Positions 1 to 8,001 of a stretch of 64,000 bases of DNA are shown piece after piece. This stretch comes from an uncultured Draconibacterium sp. Its GTDB lineage: Bacteria > Bacteroidota > Bacteroidia > Bacteroidales > Prolixibacteraceae. Position numbers and translations under genes: made by a program. How positions within the stretch are numbered: position 1 is the first letter of the stretch; each line of letters opens with the position of its first letter. The stretch covers positions 682,001 through 746,000 of the forward strand of contig NZ_OY781982.1 in the NCBI RefSeq assembly GCF_963677565.1. Direction: 5' to 3'. The notes beneath the pieces were generated by a model. The model had not been told where the DNA came from. It saw only the letters and a list, made by a program, of their open reading frames with translations, and ran no database searches.

Positions 1-519
1 TTCTGTTTCACGGAAATAAATCAGCTGAAATCCAAAATCGGGTAGTTCGCTAAAATCCTCCTGAACCAAAGCATCAACCTTTTCTCTTGAATTCGAGCGA
101 ACTGTGCCTTGTTTCACCGCCTCAACACCATCAGTTTTAATATACGAGTAATTGAATAGTACCGTAAAATTACTGTCATTCACCAAAAACAACTCTATTT
201 CGCCCGACAGTGGATTTTTGGGATTCGTAGGAACAAAACAGAAATAAAATTCTGCAGCATTTTTTCCATTAATGATCTCGCCTTTGGGTTCAATATATTC
301 AGGTTCGGACTGTACTTCTGTCGGCGTTTCCTGTTGTGTCGGAGCATTGCTTCCCGGATTCAGTTCCGGGGCGCTCACATTCACCAGTTCCTTTATCAGA
401 CAAGGCACTTCAAAACCATCATCGCCTTCAACATTTACCGTGTTTTTGTTTACAAAACCGGTTACTACTCCACCACCAACATCGTTTAAAAACTTAACCT
501 TATCTCCTACTTTTATCAT
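1..519 (-). CDS. DUF2027 domain protein, partial (C-terminus outside window)
   Basis: The reverse strand is open from an ATG at 519 to the window edge, 173 codons with no stop. It begins MIKVGDKVKFLNDVGGGVV, which matches my memory of the N-terminus of Bacteroidota DUF2027 proteins: a KOW-like beta segment, then a proline/glutamine-rich linker at about residues 50-75, then a beta-rich domain. Full-length family members usually end in an Smr (MutS2-like) nuclease domain, which would lie beyond the window if present. The role is unknown. The family assignment is fairly firm from the N-terminus and the C-terminal architecture is inferred. It is divergently transcribed from the QueA-family gene. 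Confidence 0.8.
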   Translation of the reverse strand, partial: MIKVGDKVKFLNDVGGGVVTGFVNKNTVNVEGDDGFEVPCLIKELVNVSAPELNPGSNAPTQQETPTEVQSEPEYIEPKGEIINGKNAAEFYFCFVPTNPKNPLSGEIELFLVNDSNFTVLFNYSYIKTDGVEAVKQGTVRSNSREKVDALVQEDFSELPDFGFQLIYFRETE

Positions 520-536
520 GACTTTCTTATTTCCGG

Positions 537-544
537 CAAAAGTA
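537..544 (-). promoter_or_regulatory. -7 element for the DUF2027 gene
   Basis: Read on the minus strand this is TACTTTTG, an exact match to the Bacteroidota -7 consensus TAnnTTTG, 17 bases upstream of the ATG at 519. No convincing -33 TTG was found at the usual distance. Confidence 0.5.
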
Positions 545-612
545 CAATTTTTTACGCAGTCGTGGCTAGTCTCACTTTGAGTGAGGCTATCACTTCGCTA
601 ATGATAAATTCT

Positions 613-620
613 TACTTTTG
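613..620 (+). promoter_or_regulatory. -7 element for the QueA-family gene
   Basis: TACTTTTG matches the Bacteroidota -7 consensus exactly and ends 21 bases before the TTG start at 642. It lies back to back with the divergent element of the DUF2027 gene. No good -33 box was seen. Confidence 0.45.
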
Positions 621-641
621 CAGTCCTAAAAGACAATTGGT

Positions 642-1853
642 TTGAACAGATACAAAGACATAAAGATTAGCGATTACACCTACAACCTGCCTGACGAGCG
701 AATTGCCAAATACCCGCTTACGGAGCGCGACAAATCGAAATTACTCATCAGGCAGAATGGTACAATAACACAGGATATTTTTGAAAACTGCGCCAATTAC
801 CTTCCGGAAGATGCGCAACTGGTTTTTAACAATACCCGCGTAATTCATGCCCGTCTGTTTTTTTACAAGGAAACAGGTGCTAAAATCGAGATCTTTTGTC
901 TGGAGCCCGTTGAACCGGCCGATTATCAGGTAGCATTTCAGGAAACCGAAGAAGTAACCTGGAAATGTATGGTAGGCAATTCAAAAAAGTGGAAGGAAGG
1001 TTTTCTGAGCCATAATTTTGAAATTGATGGGAAAGACATCGAACTGACAGCCGCCAAAATAGGACAGGAAGGCAATTCTTTTCACATCCGTTTTGTGTGG
1101 AATGGTGGGGTGCATTTCTCTGAAATTATTGAGCACATCGGGCAGTTACCAATTCCACCTTACCTGAACCGAGACACCGAAGAAAGCGATGAAGAAACCT
1201 ACCAAACCGTTTACGCAAAAATCGATGGTTCAGTAGCAGCACCAACAGCCGGTTTGCATTTTACCGACCCGGTGATTGCCCAACTGGCCAACAAAAACAT
1301 TTCAACCAACGAAATCACCCTGCATGTGGGAGCCGGTACTTTTCAGCCCGTAAAATCGGAAACGATTGAAGGGCACACCATGCACCACGAACAGGTGATT
1401 ATCCCGATAGAAATTCTGCGTTCTTTTCTTGAAAATCCGAAAAATATCATTGCGGTGGGAACCACGTCGGTGCGCTCGCTGGAAAGTTTGTACTGGATTG
1501 GCCTGCAGCTGGAAGAAAAACGTTTCAACCCTTTTCATCCCGAGGTTAAACAATGGGAGCCTTACGAAAACGAAGCAAAAATTTCGCTCGAAAAAGCCCT
1601 GCAGAACATCATTTATTTCCTGGCCGAAAACGGTGAAAAAGCCATTCGCTTTTCAACACAGATTATTATTCTGCCGGGCTACGATTTTAAACTGATCAGC
1701 GGAATGTTCACTAACTTTCATCAGCCACAAAGTACGCTGCTATTGCTAATCAGCGCATTTTTGGGTAACGACTGGAAGAAGGTTTACGATTATGCACTGG
1801 TCAACGATTTTCGTTTTTTAAGCTATGGAGACAGTAACCTATACTTAAAATAA
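642..1853 (+). CDS. queA: S-adenosylmethionine:tRNA ribosyltransferase-isomerase (QueA family)
   Basis: 403 residues. QueA transfers and isomerises the ribosyl part of SAM onto 7-deazaguanine in tRNA, making epoxyqueuosine at the wobble position. Visible family motifs are NNTRVIHARL near residue 62, GQLPIPPYLNR near 167, SVAAPTAGLHF near 196 and FTNFHQPQSTLLLLISAF near the C-terminus. It is about 50 residues longer than E. coli QueA. The extra part includes a W-rich segment near 105-120, typical of a second, longer Bacteroidota paralogue, so it may not be the only QueA in the genome. The start is TTG because no in-frame ATG precedes the conserved N-terminus, and it sits just downstream of a -7 box. 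Family confidence is high; exact substrate is inferred. Confidence 0.88.
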   Translation: MNRYKDIKISDYTYNLPDERIAKYPLTERDKSKLLIRQNGTITQDIFENCANYLPEDAQLVFNNTRVIHARLFFYKETGAKIEIFCLEPVEPADYQVAFQETEEVTWKCMVGNSKKWKEGFLSHNFEIDGKDIELTAAKIGQEGNSFHIRFVWNGGVHFSEIIEHIGQLPIPPYLNRDTEESDEETYQTVYAKIDGSVAAPTAGLHFTDPVIAQLANKNISTNEITLHVGAGTFQPVKSETIEGHTMHHEQVIIPIEILRSFLENPKNIIAVGTTSVRSLESLYWIGLQLEEKRFNPFHPEVKQWEPYENEAKISLEKALQNIIYFLAENGEKAIRFSTQIIILPGYDFKLISGMFTNFHQPQSTLLLLISAFLGNDWKKVYDYALVNDFRFLSYGDSNLYLK

Positions 1854-1942
1854 AATACCGTTGCAGTTAAAACCTTTACGCTAACATTTTTTAAGACCAA
1901 ATATTTGCACAAAAGCTAACTTTAGCCATATTTGCAGCTACT

Positions 1943-3607
1943 ATGCAAAGAGATAAAATCGACAGCTTTTCCTCCTTTATTTCTAACTCAGTAAAAAACT
2001 ATGCCAACAATAAGGCACTTGGTTTTATTGATGGCGACTACCTTACTTATGCCCAAATGGGGAGAAAAATCTCCGCCGTTCAGTCCTATTTGGAAAAGCT
2101 TGGTATTGGTGCTGGCGATAAAGTGATTATTTACAGCCAAAACATGCCCAACTGGGGAGTTGTGTATTTTGCCTTGCAGTGCTCCGGAATTGTTGCTGTT
2201 CCTGTTCTTCCCGATTTTAGCCCGGTTGAACTGGAGAATGTGATCAAACATTCCGAATCAAAAGCCATGTTTATCTCTACAAGCCTCCAGTATAAATTGA
2301 AAGAAGTTGACGCATCAACACTGGATATTATAATTAAGATCGACGATCTGAGTCTTCTGAAAACTGAAGATACTTCGGTGGTTTTCGATGAAAGAGCAAG
2401 CAGCAACAAAACCCATCAACCCAAAGAAAATGAATTGGCGGTATTGATTTACACCTCTGGAACAACAGGAAATTCGAAAGGGGTAATGCTGTCGCAGAAA
2501 AACATTTTGGAGAATATTATTCAGTCGGCAGCAGTACAGGAAATAAAGCCTCATTTTCATTTTTTATCTGTGCTGCCACTCTCGCACACCTACGAAAATA
2601 CGATTGGTTTTCTTTTGGCCATGTACAAAGGTGCCAGTGTAACTTATCTGCACAAACCGCCAACGGCAAGTGTACTTTTACCAGCGCTGAAAAAGATTCG
2701 CCCGGAGATTATGCTCACGGTACCAATGATTATTGAAAAAGTGTACAAAAGCAGCATTTTACCGGCGATTAATAAAAAAACGGCAACACGATTGCTATAT
2801 CGTTTTAAGCCAACACGAAAACTGGTTCACCGTATGGCGGGCAAAAAATTATACGAAACGTTTGGTGGCCGACTTGAGTTTTTTGGTATTGGCGGCGCAA
2901 AACTCGATGGTAAAGTGGAACGTTTTCTGCGCGATGCAAAGTTTCCATATGCCATTGGTTATGGTTTAACTGAAACTTCGCCACTTTTGGCAGGATCGAA
3001 TCCAACAACAACACGTTTCAGAGCCATTGGTCCAAAAGTGATTAATTGCGAATTGAAAATCCATGATCCAAATCCGAAAACCGGAGAAGGCGAAATTTGG
3101 GCGAAAGGTCCGAACGTTATGTTGGGCTATTACAAAAATCCGGAAGAAACAAAACGTGTTTTAACCGAAGACGGCTGGTTTAAAACCGGTGATCTTGGCA
3201 TTTTCGACAAGGATGGCTGGCTAAGTCACAAAGGCAGGTTGAAAAATATGATTGTAGGTGCCAACGGCGAAAATATCTACCCTGAGGAAATTGAATCGAT
3301 CATCAATAATTTCAGGCATGTGGTGGAATCAATTGTGGTTCAGAAAAAAGGGAAACTGGTAGCACTGGTTCATTTTAACAGGGAAGAACTGGAGCAAAAA
3401 GTGAAAGAAATGCGTTCTGAACTGGGAGATAAAATGGATGAAATCTCGCATCAGGTAGATGAAAAAATTGAAGAGTTAAGCGCTGAACTAAAAGAATATA
3501 TCAATTCGCGGGTTAACAAGTTTTCCAAAATTCAGGATTTTATATCGCACCCTACTCCTTTTATAAAAACGGCCACGCAAAAGATTAAGCGCTATCTGTA
3601 TCATTAA
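1943..3607 (+). CDS. Long-chain acyl-CoA synthetase / AMP-binding ligase
   Basis: 554 residues, cytoplasmic or membrane-associated. It should activate a fatty acid with ATP to acyl-AMP and then acyl-CoA. The adenylate-forming signature YTSGTTGNSKGVML is at residues 170-183, GYGLTETSP near 341 and the TGD motif near 415. The hinge region KNMIVGANGENIYPEEIE follows near 433. A charged helical stretch at about 475-525 looks like coiled coil inserted before the last lysine-rich segment (TATQKIKR). It is slightly shorter than FadD and resembles Bacteroidota FAA1-type ligases. It stands alone, with 90-100 bp gaps on both sides. Substrate chain length cannot be told from sequence. Confidence 0.88.
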   Translation: MQRDKIDSFSSFISNSVKNYANNKALGFIDGDYLTYAQMGRKISAVQSYLEKLGIGAGDKVIIYSQNMPNWGVVYFALQCSGIVAVPVLPDFSPVELENVIKHSESKAMFISTSLQYKLKEVDASTLDIIIKIDDLSLLKTEDTSVVFDERASSNKTHQPKENELAVLIYTSGTTGNSKGVMLSQKNILENIIQSAAVQEIKPHFHFLSVLPLSHTYENTIGFLLAMYKGASVTYLHKPPTASVLLPALKKIRPEIMLTVPMIIEKVYKSSILPAINKKTATRLLYRFKPTRKLVHRMAGKKLYETFGGRLEFFGIGGAKLDGKVERFLRDAKFPYAIGYGLTETSPLLAGSNPTTTRFRAIGPKVINCELKIHDPNPKTGEGEIWAKGPNVMLGYYKNPEETKRVLTEDGWFKTGDLGIFDKDGWLSHKGRLKNMIVGANGENIYPEEIESIINNFRHVVESIVVQKKGKLVALVHFNREELEQKVKEMRSELGDKMDEISHQVDEKIEELSAELKEYINSRVNKFSKIQDFISHPTPFIKTATQKIKRYLYH

Positions 3608-3664
3608 TTCCTGAAAATTCATGAATTAATCCCTATTTAGAATCAACCCAAAGCGATAAAATTT

Positions 3665-3672
3665 TACATTCG
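3665..3672 (+). promoter_or_regulatory. Possible -7 element for trpB
   Basis: TACATTCG matches the Bacteroidota -7 consensus TAnnTTTG at all but one position and lies 30 bases before the trpB ATG. The -33 box is not clear. Confidence 0.3.
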
Positions 3673-3702
3673 TGGGCTCAATTTAAAAAATTCAAAAAAC
3701 CT

Positions 3703-4911
3703 ATGACTGATTATTTCAAGCAATACCCTAACAAAGAGGGATTCTATAAGGAATATGGTGGTTCGTTTATTCCACCCGATTTGCAAAAAGAAATGGATAA
3801 AATTACCGATGCTTACCACAGCATCAGCAAATCGCACAATTTTATTTCTGAACTTCGTAGCATTCGCAAACACTTTCAGGGACGGCCAACTCCGGTTTAC
3901 TACTGCCAGAATTTGTCGGCAAAATATGGTGGCCGCATTTACCTGAAACGCGAAGACCTGAACCATTCGGGAGCGCACAAACTAAACCACTGTATGGGAG
4001 AGGCTTTGTTGGCCAAACACCTGGGCAAAAAGAAACTGATTGCCGAAACCGGCGCCGGACAACACGGTGTAGCTTTGGCAACTGCAGCAGCTTATTTTGG
4101 TTTGAAGTGTGAAATCCACATGGGCGAAGTTGACATTGCCAAAGAGCACCCGAACGTGGTTCGAATGAAAATTCTGGGCGCTGAAGTAGTTCCGGTTTCT
4201 CACGGATTAAAAACATTAAAAGAAGCGGTTGACTCTGCTTTTGAAGCTTACCTGAAAGATCCAATAAACACAATCTACTGCATTGGCTCTGTGGTTGGGC
4301 CGCACCCTTTTCCGATGATGGTACGCGATTTCCAGCGTGTGGTTGGAATTGAAGCACAGGAACAGTTCTACGAAATGACCGGGGAAAATCCCGATCATGT
4401 AGTAGCTTGTGTGGGTGGCGGAAGTAATGCCATGGGAATGTTCTCAGGCTTCCTTGATATTGAGGAAACCGAACTGCACGGTGTTGAGCCGGGCGGAGTT
4501 GGAACCAAACTGGGCGACCACGCCAGCACCATTACTTACGGAAAACCTGGTGTTATTCACGGTTTTAAATGCTACACTTTGCAGGATGAAAAAGGCGAAC
4601 CGGCTCCGGTTTATTCGGTGGCCAGCGGACTGGATTATCCTGGAGTTGGACCAGAGCACAGTATGTTGAAAGATATGGGCAAAGTGAACTACGGTGTTGC
4701 CGACGATGCCGAAACCATCGACGCCTTTTACGAGTTAAGCCGTTTGGAAGGAATTATTCCGGCTTTGGAAAGTGCACACGCTGTAGCCTACAGTTTGAAG
4801 TTGGCAAAAGAAAATCAGCAGGAATCTATCCTTATCAACCTGAGTGGTCGTGGCGATAAAGACATCGACTTTGTGGTTGACAAATATGGTTTACCTGAAG
4901 ACAACAAATAA
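3703..4911 (+). CDS. trpB: Tryptophan synthase beta chain (solitary)
   Basis: 402 residues. TrpB joins indole and L-serine to make L-tryptophan with PLP. The PLP lysine is K93 in HSGAHKLN. The catalytic glutamate is E115 in AETGAGQHG. The phosphate-binding GGGSNAMG loop is near 240 and the pyridine-nitrogen serine lies in SGRGDKD near 387. The segment after the lysine reads LNHCMGEALLAKHLG, whereas E. coli TrpB has INNALGQVLLAKRMG. No trpA or other trp gene is adjacent, so this is a stand-alone copy. It may salvage indole or be a second paralogue, rather than the trp-operon enzyme. A strong hairpin terminator follows. Confidence 0.93.
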   Translation: MTDYFKQYPNKEGFYKEYGGSFIPPDLQKEMDKITDAYHSISKSHNFISELRSIRKHFQGRPTPVYYCQNLSAKYGGRIYLKREDLNHSGAHKLNHCMGEALLAKHLGKKKLIAETGAGQHGVALATAAAYFGLKCEIHMGEVDIAKEHPNVVRMKILGAEVVPVSHGLKTLKEAVDSAFEAYLKDPINTIYCIGSVVGPHPFPMMVRDFQRVVGIEAQEQFYEMTGENPDHVVACVGGGSNAMGMFSGFLDIEETELHGVEPGGVGTKLGDHASTITYGKPGVIHGFKCYTLQDEKGEPAPVYSVASGLDYPGVGPEHSMLKDMGKVNYGVADDAETIDAFYELSRLEGIIPALESAHAVAYSLKLAKENQQESILINLSGRGDKDIDFVVDKYGLPEDNK

Positions 4912-4938
4912 ACAATTTAGTTAACTATACATCGCTAA

Positions 4939-4965
4939 GTCCTGCTCGTTTGAGTGGGACTTTTT
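4939..4965 (+). terminator. Intrinsic terminator of trpB
   Basis: A 9-bp stem GTCCTGCTC / GAGTGGGAC (two G-T wobble pairs) with loop GTTT is followed directly by TTTTT, 28 bases after the trpB stop. Confidence 0.85.
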
Positions 4966-5002
4966 GCGTATTAAGAGAAAGTTTTGATGTTTGGGGGAAC
5001 GG

Positions 5003-5137
5003 TTGGTACATGTTGTCGGGGCGGATTTCGGAGAGCGTTCCTGTCCGGCAGCTGGCTGACACGGAACTGCGAAACGATCCCGAAGTTTCGGGGCGCAGTT
5101 GGCGTACCACCGACCCCCGCCCTGCAATATGTACCGT
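5003..5137. repeat. Nested palindromic element, about 135 bp
   Basis: The outer arms GGTACATGTTG (5005-5015) and CAATATGTACC (5125-5135) pair over 11 positions with one wobble. G-rich (5017-5024) and C-rich segments (about 5113-5122) extend the stem. Inside lies AACTGCG (5065-5071) / CGCAGTT (5094-5100), enclosing CCCGAA / TTCGGG (5079-5092). The core CCCGAAGTTTCGGG recurs at 10189-10204. No credible gene is present. The element abuts the stop codon of the AT-rich peptidase gene on the minus strand. It could be a REP-like repeat, a structured RNA or a cassette recombination site; I cannot tell which. Confidence 0.6.
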
Positions 5138-5152
5138 GTTACAAGCTGTTGT

Positions 5153-7198
5153 TTAATTTAGTCCTAAATTTTTAATATAAGCTTCACTGTTTGAAGGTCT
5201 ACCTAAAAACTCTTCAACAGCTTCTTTTATATCTCGTTGTGTACCATTTGCAAGTATCAATTCACGAAATCTTAAACCTGTCTCTCTATCAGTCAGCCCA
5301 TTTCTTTCAAACTCTGTGAACATGTCCTGTGCATATACTTCTGCCCATAAATATCCGTAGTAGTAAACCGGATGCGTATTAATATGAATCCAACTAGCCT
5401 GTGGATGAGTACCTTCTGCATACATGGGGATAAGATCAAGTTCATCATCTATCTTTTGCCATAATTTATCTGTATTAATACCGATGGCAGGATTGTATCT
5501 GTCATATAAATTCATGTCATAAATACAATATCGTAGTTCAGAAACTGCAAATAAGCCTGATGAAACATTTTTTGCATTAAGCATTCTTTTAAAAATCTCT
5601 TTGGATAACACTTCGCCTGTTTCATAATGTCTTGCAAACGAACTAAGAATTTCATAATTCCAAATCCAGTTTTCAAAAATTTGAGACATAGACTCAACAA
5701 AATCAGGTTTAGTATCGGCCTGTAATGAATACTCTCCGTGATAGGATATTCCGTCAACAATATGGCCAAATTCATGAAATAATGTACTTAGTTCGTTAAA
5801 GCTGAGTAATGCAGGCAATGCTTCTGTTGCCGGAGTGAAATTGCCTAGCAACATATTAATAGGAACTTCGTAACCTTCTTCTGTAGCTTTTCCCATACTT
5901 AATGGAACGCCATAAAACCACGACTCTTTGTTTGGTCTTGGAAATAAGTCCAAATAGATTCTCCCTTTCAAATTGTTTTCTTCATATACGTCAATGAGTT
6001 CAACGTCTTTATGCCAGACTAATGGATTATTTACTTTTCTAAATTCAAACCCAAACAATTTTTCATATAAGTTAAATATTCCGTTTAAGCATGAATCTAA
6101 TGGTAAATACTCTCTTATTATATCATGATCTACCTGGTACTGTGTTTTTAGTATCTGATTATTATAAAACTTAATATCCCACGGTTTTATTGAAGAAGCA
6201 TTACCTCCAAGTTCTTTTTTCTTTATGGAATTTAATAATTCAATATCAGATTTTGCTTTCTCCTTCGATTTGTCAACTAAATCATTGATAAAAATCCATA
6301 CAGTTACTGGGTCTTTTGCCATTTTTGGGAACAAATTATATTGTGCATACGACTCAAAGCCAATAATTTTTGCTAATTCATATCGCTTTTGCACCAAACT
6401 GTCAAGAATAACAAGATTTTTGTAAGAAGCTCTATTGTTGTATTTAAAAAAGAATGCTTTTCTTGTTTCTTCATTTGTTGCATTGCTCAACACAGGCTCT
6501 ACCGTGGCATTCATTACGGGAACCTCATATTTGTTTTCTTCTGTTTTGTAAGTGTTTTTAAAATTTTCTGAGAGGCCAGCAATTCCTTGCTCATCAAGAA
6601 TTAAAACTTCATTGGATGCATTCATATTATTTGAGTATTCGGAACTAAGCTGATTAATCTGTTTCATCAAATCTTTGAAAACAGAAAGTTTTTCATCTTT
6701 CAAATTAACCCCCGACTGTTCGAATTTGAAGATCAAATCATCAACCAATCTTTTTTTATAATCCGCTAGTTCGGCATAATTTTCAGATAATTTGAAGCTC
6801 ATCATTTTTTCATACAGTTCCCTGTCAGAATAAATTGTTGTTGACAAAGAATCCAGCTTTTGAAATCCGGAAAGCCCTTTTTCTCTTGAAAGTGAGTCGG
6901 GTGACACCCAGTAAAGCATATGACAATTACTTGCGGCTTTATATATATCATTTGCAATATCATCGAATGTCCCAAACAGATTTTCAAAAGAAGGAACACT
7001 GCTTTTTTTTATTTCCTCTAAGTTTAATTCCGTTTTAATAAGAGTGTAATTAGCGTATTCTTCAATGTCATTTGCGTTTACATTGGCATAATCAATAGGA
7101 ACATTAACACCCTTTAAAAAAGGATTCATTAATGCTTCTTTTCGATTCGTACATCCAATAATGAGTAGAAATAGAACAAGATAATACTGTGATTTCAT
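5153..7198 (-). CDS. M3-family zinc metallopeptidase lipoprotein
   Basis: 681 residues. The N-terminus MKSQYYLVLFLLIIGCTNRK is a lipoprotein signal with the lipobox cysteine at residue 16, so it should be anchored in the periplasm or outer membrane. The zinc motif HEFGH lies near residues 474-478 (FHEFGHIVDG) and the third ligand is probably the glutamate in DFVESMSQIF about 25 residues on. This is thimet-oligopeptidase (M3) architecture, cleaving short peptides. The gene is clearly more AT-rich than its neighbours: the line at 6241 is about 28% G+C, against about 50% in a trpB line at 4261. It is flanked by palindromes on both sides, which suggests recent acquisition. Family certainty is high; the physiological substrate is unknown. 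Confidence 0.88.
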   Translation of the reverse strand: MKSQYYLVLFLLIIGCTNRKEALMNPFLKGVNVPIDYANVNANDIEEYANYTLIKTELNLEEIKKSSVPSFENLFGTFDDIANDIYKAASNCHMLYWVSPDSLSREKGLSGFQKLDSLSTTIYSDRELYEKMMSFKLSENYAELADYKKRLVDDLIFKFEQSGVNLKDEKLSVFKDLMKQINQLSSEYSNNMNASNEVLILDEQGIAGLSENFKNTYKTEENKYEVPVMNATVEPVLSNATNEETRKAFFFKYNNRASYKNLVILDSLVQKRYELAKIIGFESYAQYNLFPKMAKDPVTVWIFINDLVDKSKEKAKSDIELLNSIKKKELGGNASSIKPWDIKFYNNQILKTQYQVDHDIIREYLPLDSCLNGIFNLYEKLFGFEFRKVNNPLVWHKDVELIDVYEENNLKGRIYLDLFPRPNKESWFYGVPLSMGKATEEGYEVPINMLLGNFTPATEALPALLSFNELSTLFHEFGHIVDGISYHGEYSLQADTKPDFVESMSQIFENWIWNYEILSSFARHYETGEVLSKEIFKRMLNAKNVSSGLFAVSELRYCIYDMNLYDRYNPAIGINTDKLWQKIDDELDLIPMYAEGTHPQASWIHINTHPVYYYGYLWAEVYAQDMFTEFERNGLTDRETGLRFRELILANGTQRDIKEAVEEFLGRPSNSEAYIKNLGLN

Positions 7199-7280
7199 TG
7201 ATTTTAGTTTTAATATTTCAATTTAAGAATATTTTCTCGTTCGACAGTGTGCATTTTTTACAATTGCCTATAACGAGTAC

Positions 7281-7335
7281 ATAACATCACCAGGTAATGT
7301 TATTTTCCTTATATCATTTCTACAAGTAATGTTAT
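7281..7335. promoter_or_regulatory. Palindromic operator-like site upstream of the M3 peptidase
   Basis: ATAACATCACC-a-GGTAATGTTAT (7281-7303) is a 23-bp palindrome with one mismatched pair. The half-site GTAATGTTAT recurs at 7326-7335. The sites lie about 80-135 bp upstream of the peptidase start on the minus strand, a plausible place for a regulator to bind. A transposon-like end or attachment site is an alternative. Confidence 0.35.
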
Positions 7336-7496
7336 CCGCCCAACACCGAGGGATAACAACACATATTATGGATACTAATTTTTTATCTGTTATTTCAGGG
7401 TGCGTATTCACGGTTTAAATCTTTGGTGCACTAAAGCTAATTATAATTTTTAGGTTTCAGGGGCTTAGCCTGTAAAAACTGTTAACATAAACCTTT

Positions 7497-7813
7497 TGCG
7501 CTACGCAAAGTGAAGAGAAATAACCGTTGGAATGGAGCTCCAAAACCACGGCGGTTAAAATAAGCCATCAAAGTAGAGCTCCAAAATGGCGGCGAGCCAA
7601 AAAAATCATCCAAATGGTGCTCCAAAACCACGGCAAAGAAAATTAACCATCAAAAATCTACTCCAATTTCGCGGCGATGAAAAATAATCATCAAAACAGT
7701 ACTCCAAAATCGCGGCAGCTAAATTCAACTGTCAGAATAGAGCTCCAAAATCGCGGCGGTTAAAATAAACCATCAAAATCATACTCCAAAACCGCGGTCA
7801 ATAACCATCAAAA
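7497..7813. repeat. 41-bp minisatellite, 7 phased copies plus degenerate ends
   Basis: The word CTCC followed by an A-rich stretch and CGCGGC recurs at 7538, 7579, 7620, 7661, 7702, 7743 and 7784, exactly 41 bp apart each time. Each unit has two conserved blocks, CTCCAAAATCGCGGC and AAAATAAACCATCAAAAT, with more variable bases at the junctions. A degenerate tail of an earlier copy is visible at 7518-7537 and the last copy is shortened. 41 is not a multiple of 3, so the array is not coding. Preceding it is a small hairpin TTTGCGCTACGCAAA near 7495-7509. The rest of the gap from 7199 to 8001 holds no credible gene. Confidence 0.9.
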
Positions 7814-7948
7814 TCTTCTTCCTTGTTCTTTTGTTCCTATTGTGGTCTGTAAATTTAAAAAGTCGGCTCCTCACCAAGTCCATATTAATTTAAGACTAAC
7901 TCCACCATAACTTGTTCATCGCTTAACACACCTTGTCAATTATTTGTC

Positions 7949-7956
7949 TACGTTTG
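7949..7956 (+). promoter_or_regulatory. -7 element for the ABC-F gene
   Basis: TACGTTTG matches the Bacteroidota -7 consensus exactly, 45 bases upstream of the ATG at 8002. It leaves a leader of about 40 nt that contains a small CCCTTT/AAAGGG hairpin (7961-7976). Confidence 0.5.
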
Positions 7957-8001
7957 CACTCCCTTTGAAAAAAGGGCAAAAATTGAAAACAAATTTAGGC
8001 A

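Noticed and set aside
272..580. 102-codon plus-strand open frame
   Set aside because: Antisense shadow of the partial DUF2027 gene, with low-complexity Ser/Thr/Pro composition.
3842..4357. 171-codon minus-strand open frame within trpB
   Set aside because: Antisense shadow; trpB is complete and conserved on the other strand.
4921..5175. Several short open frames on both strands
   Set aside because: They cross the trpB terminator and the nested palindrome; codon use and composition are not gene-like.
7497..7813. Repeat array considered as a CRISPR
   Set aside because: Units abut with no unique spacers of constant length between identical repeats; variation is spread through the unit, and no cas genes are nearby. 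It is a minisatellite.
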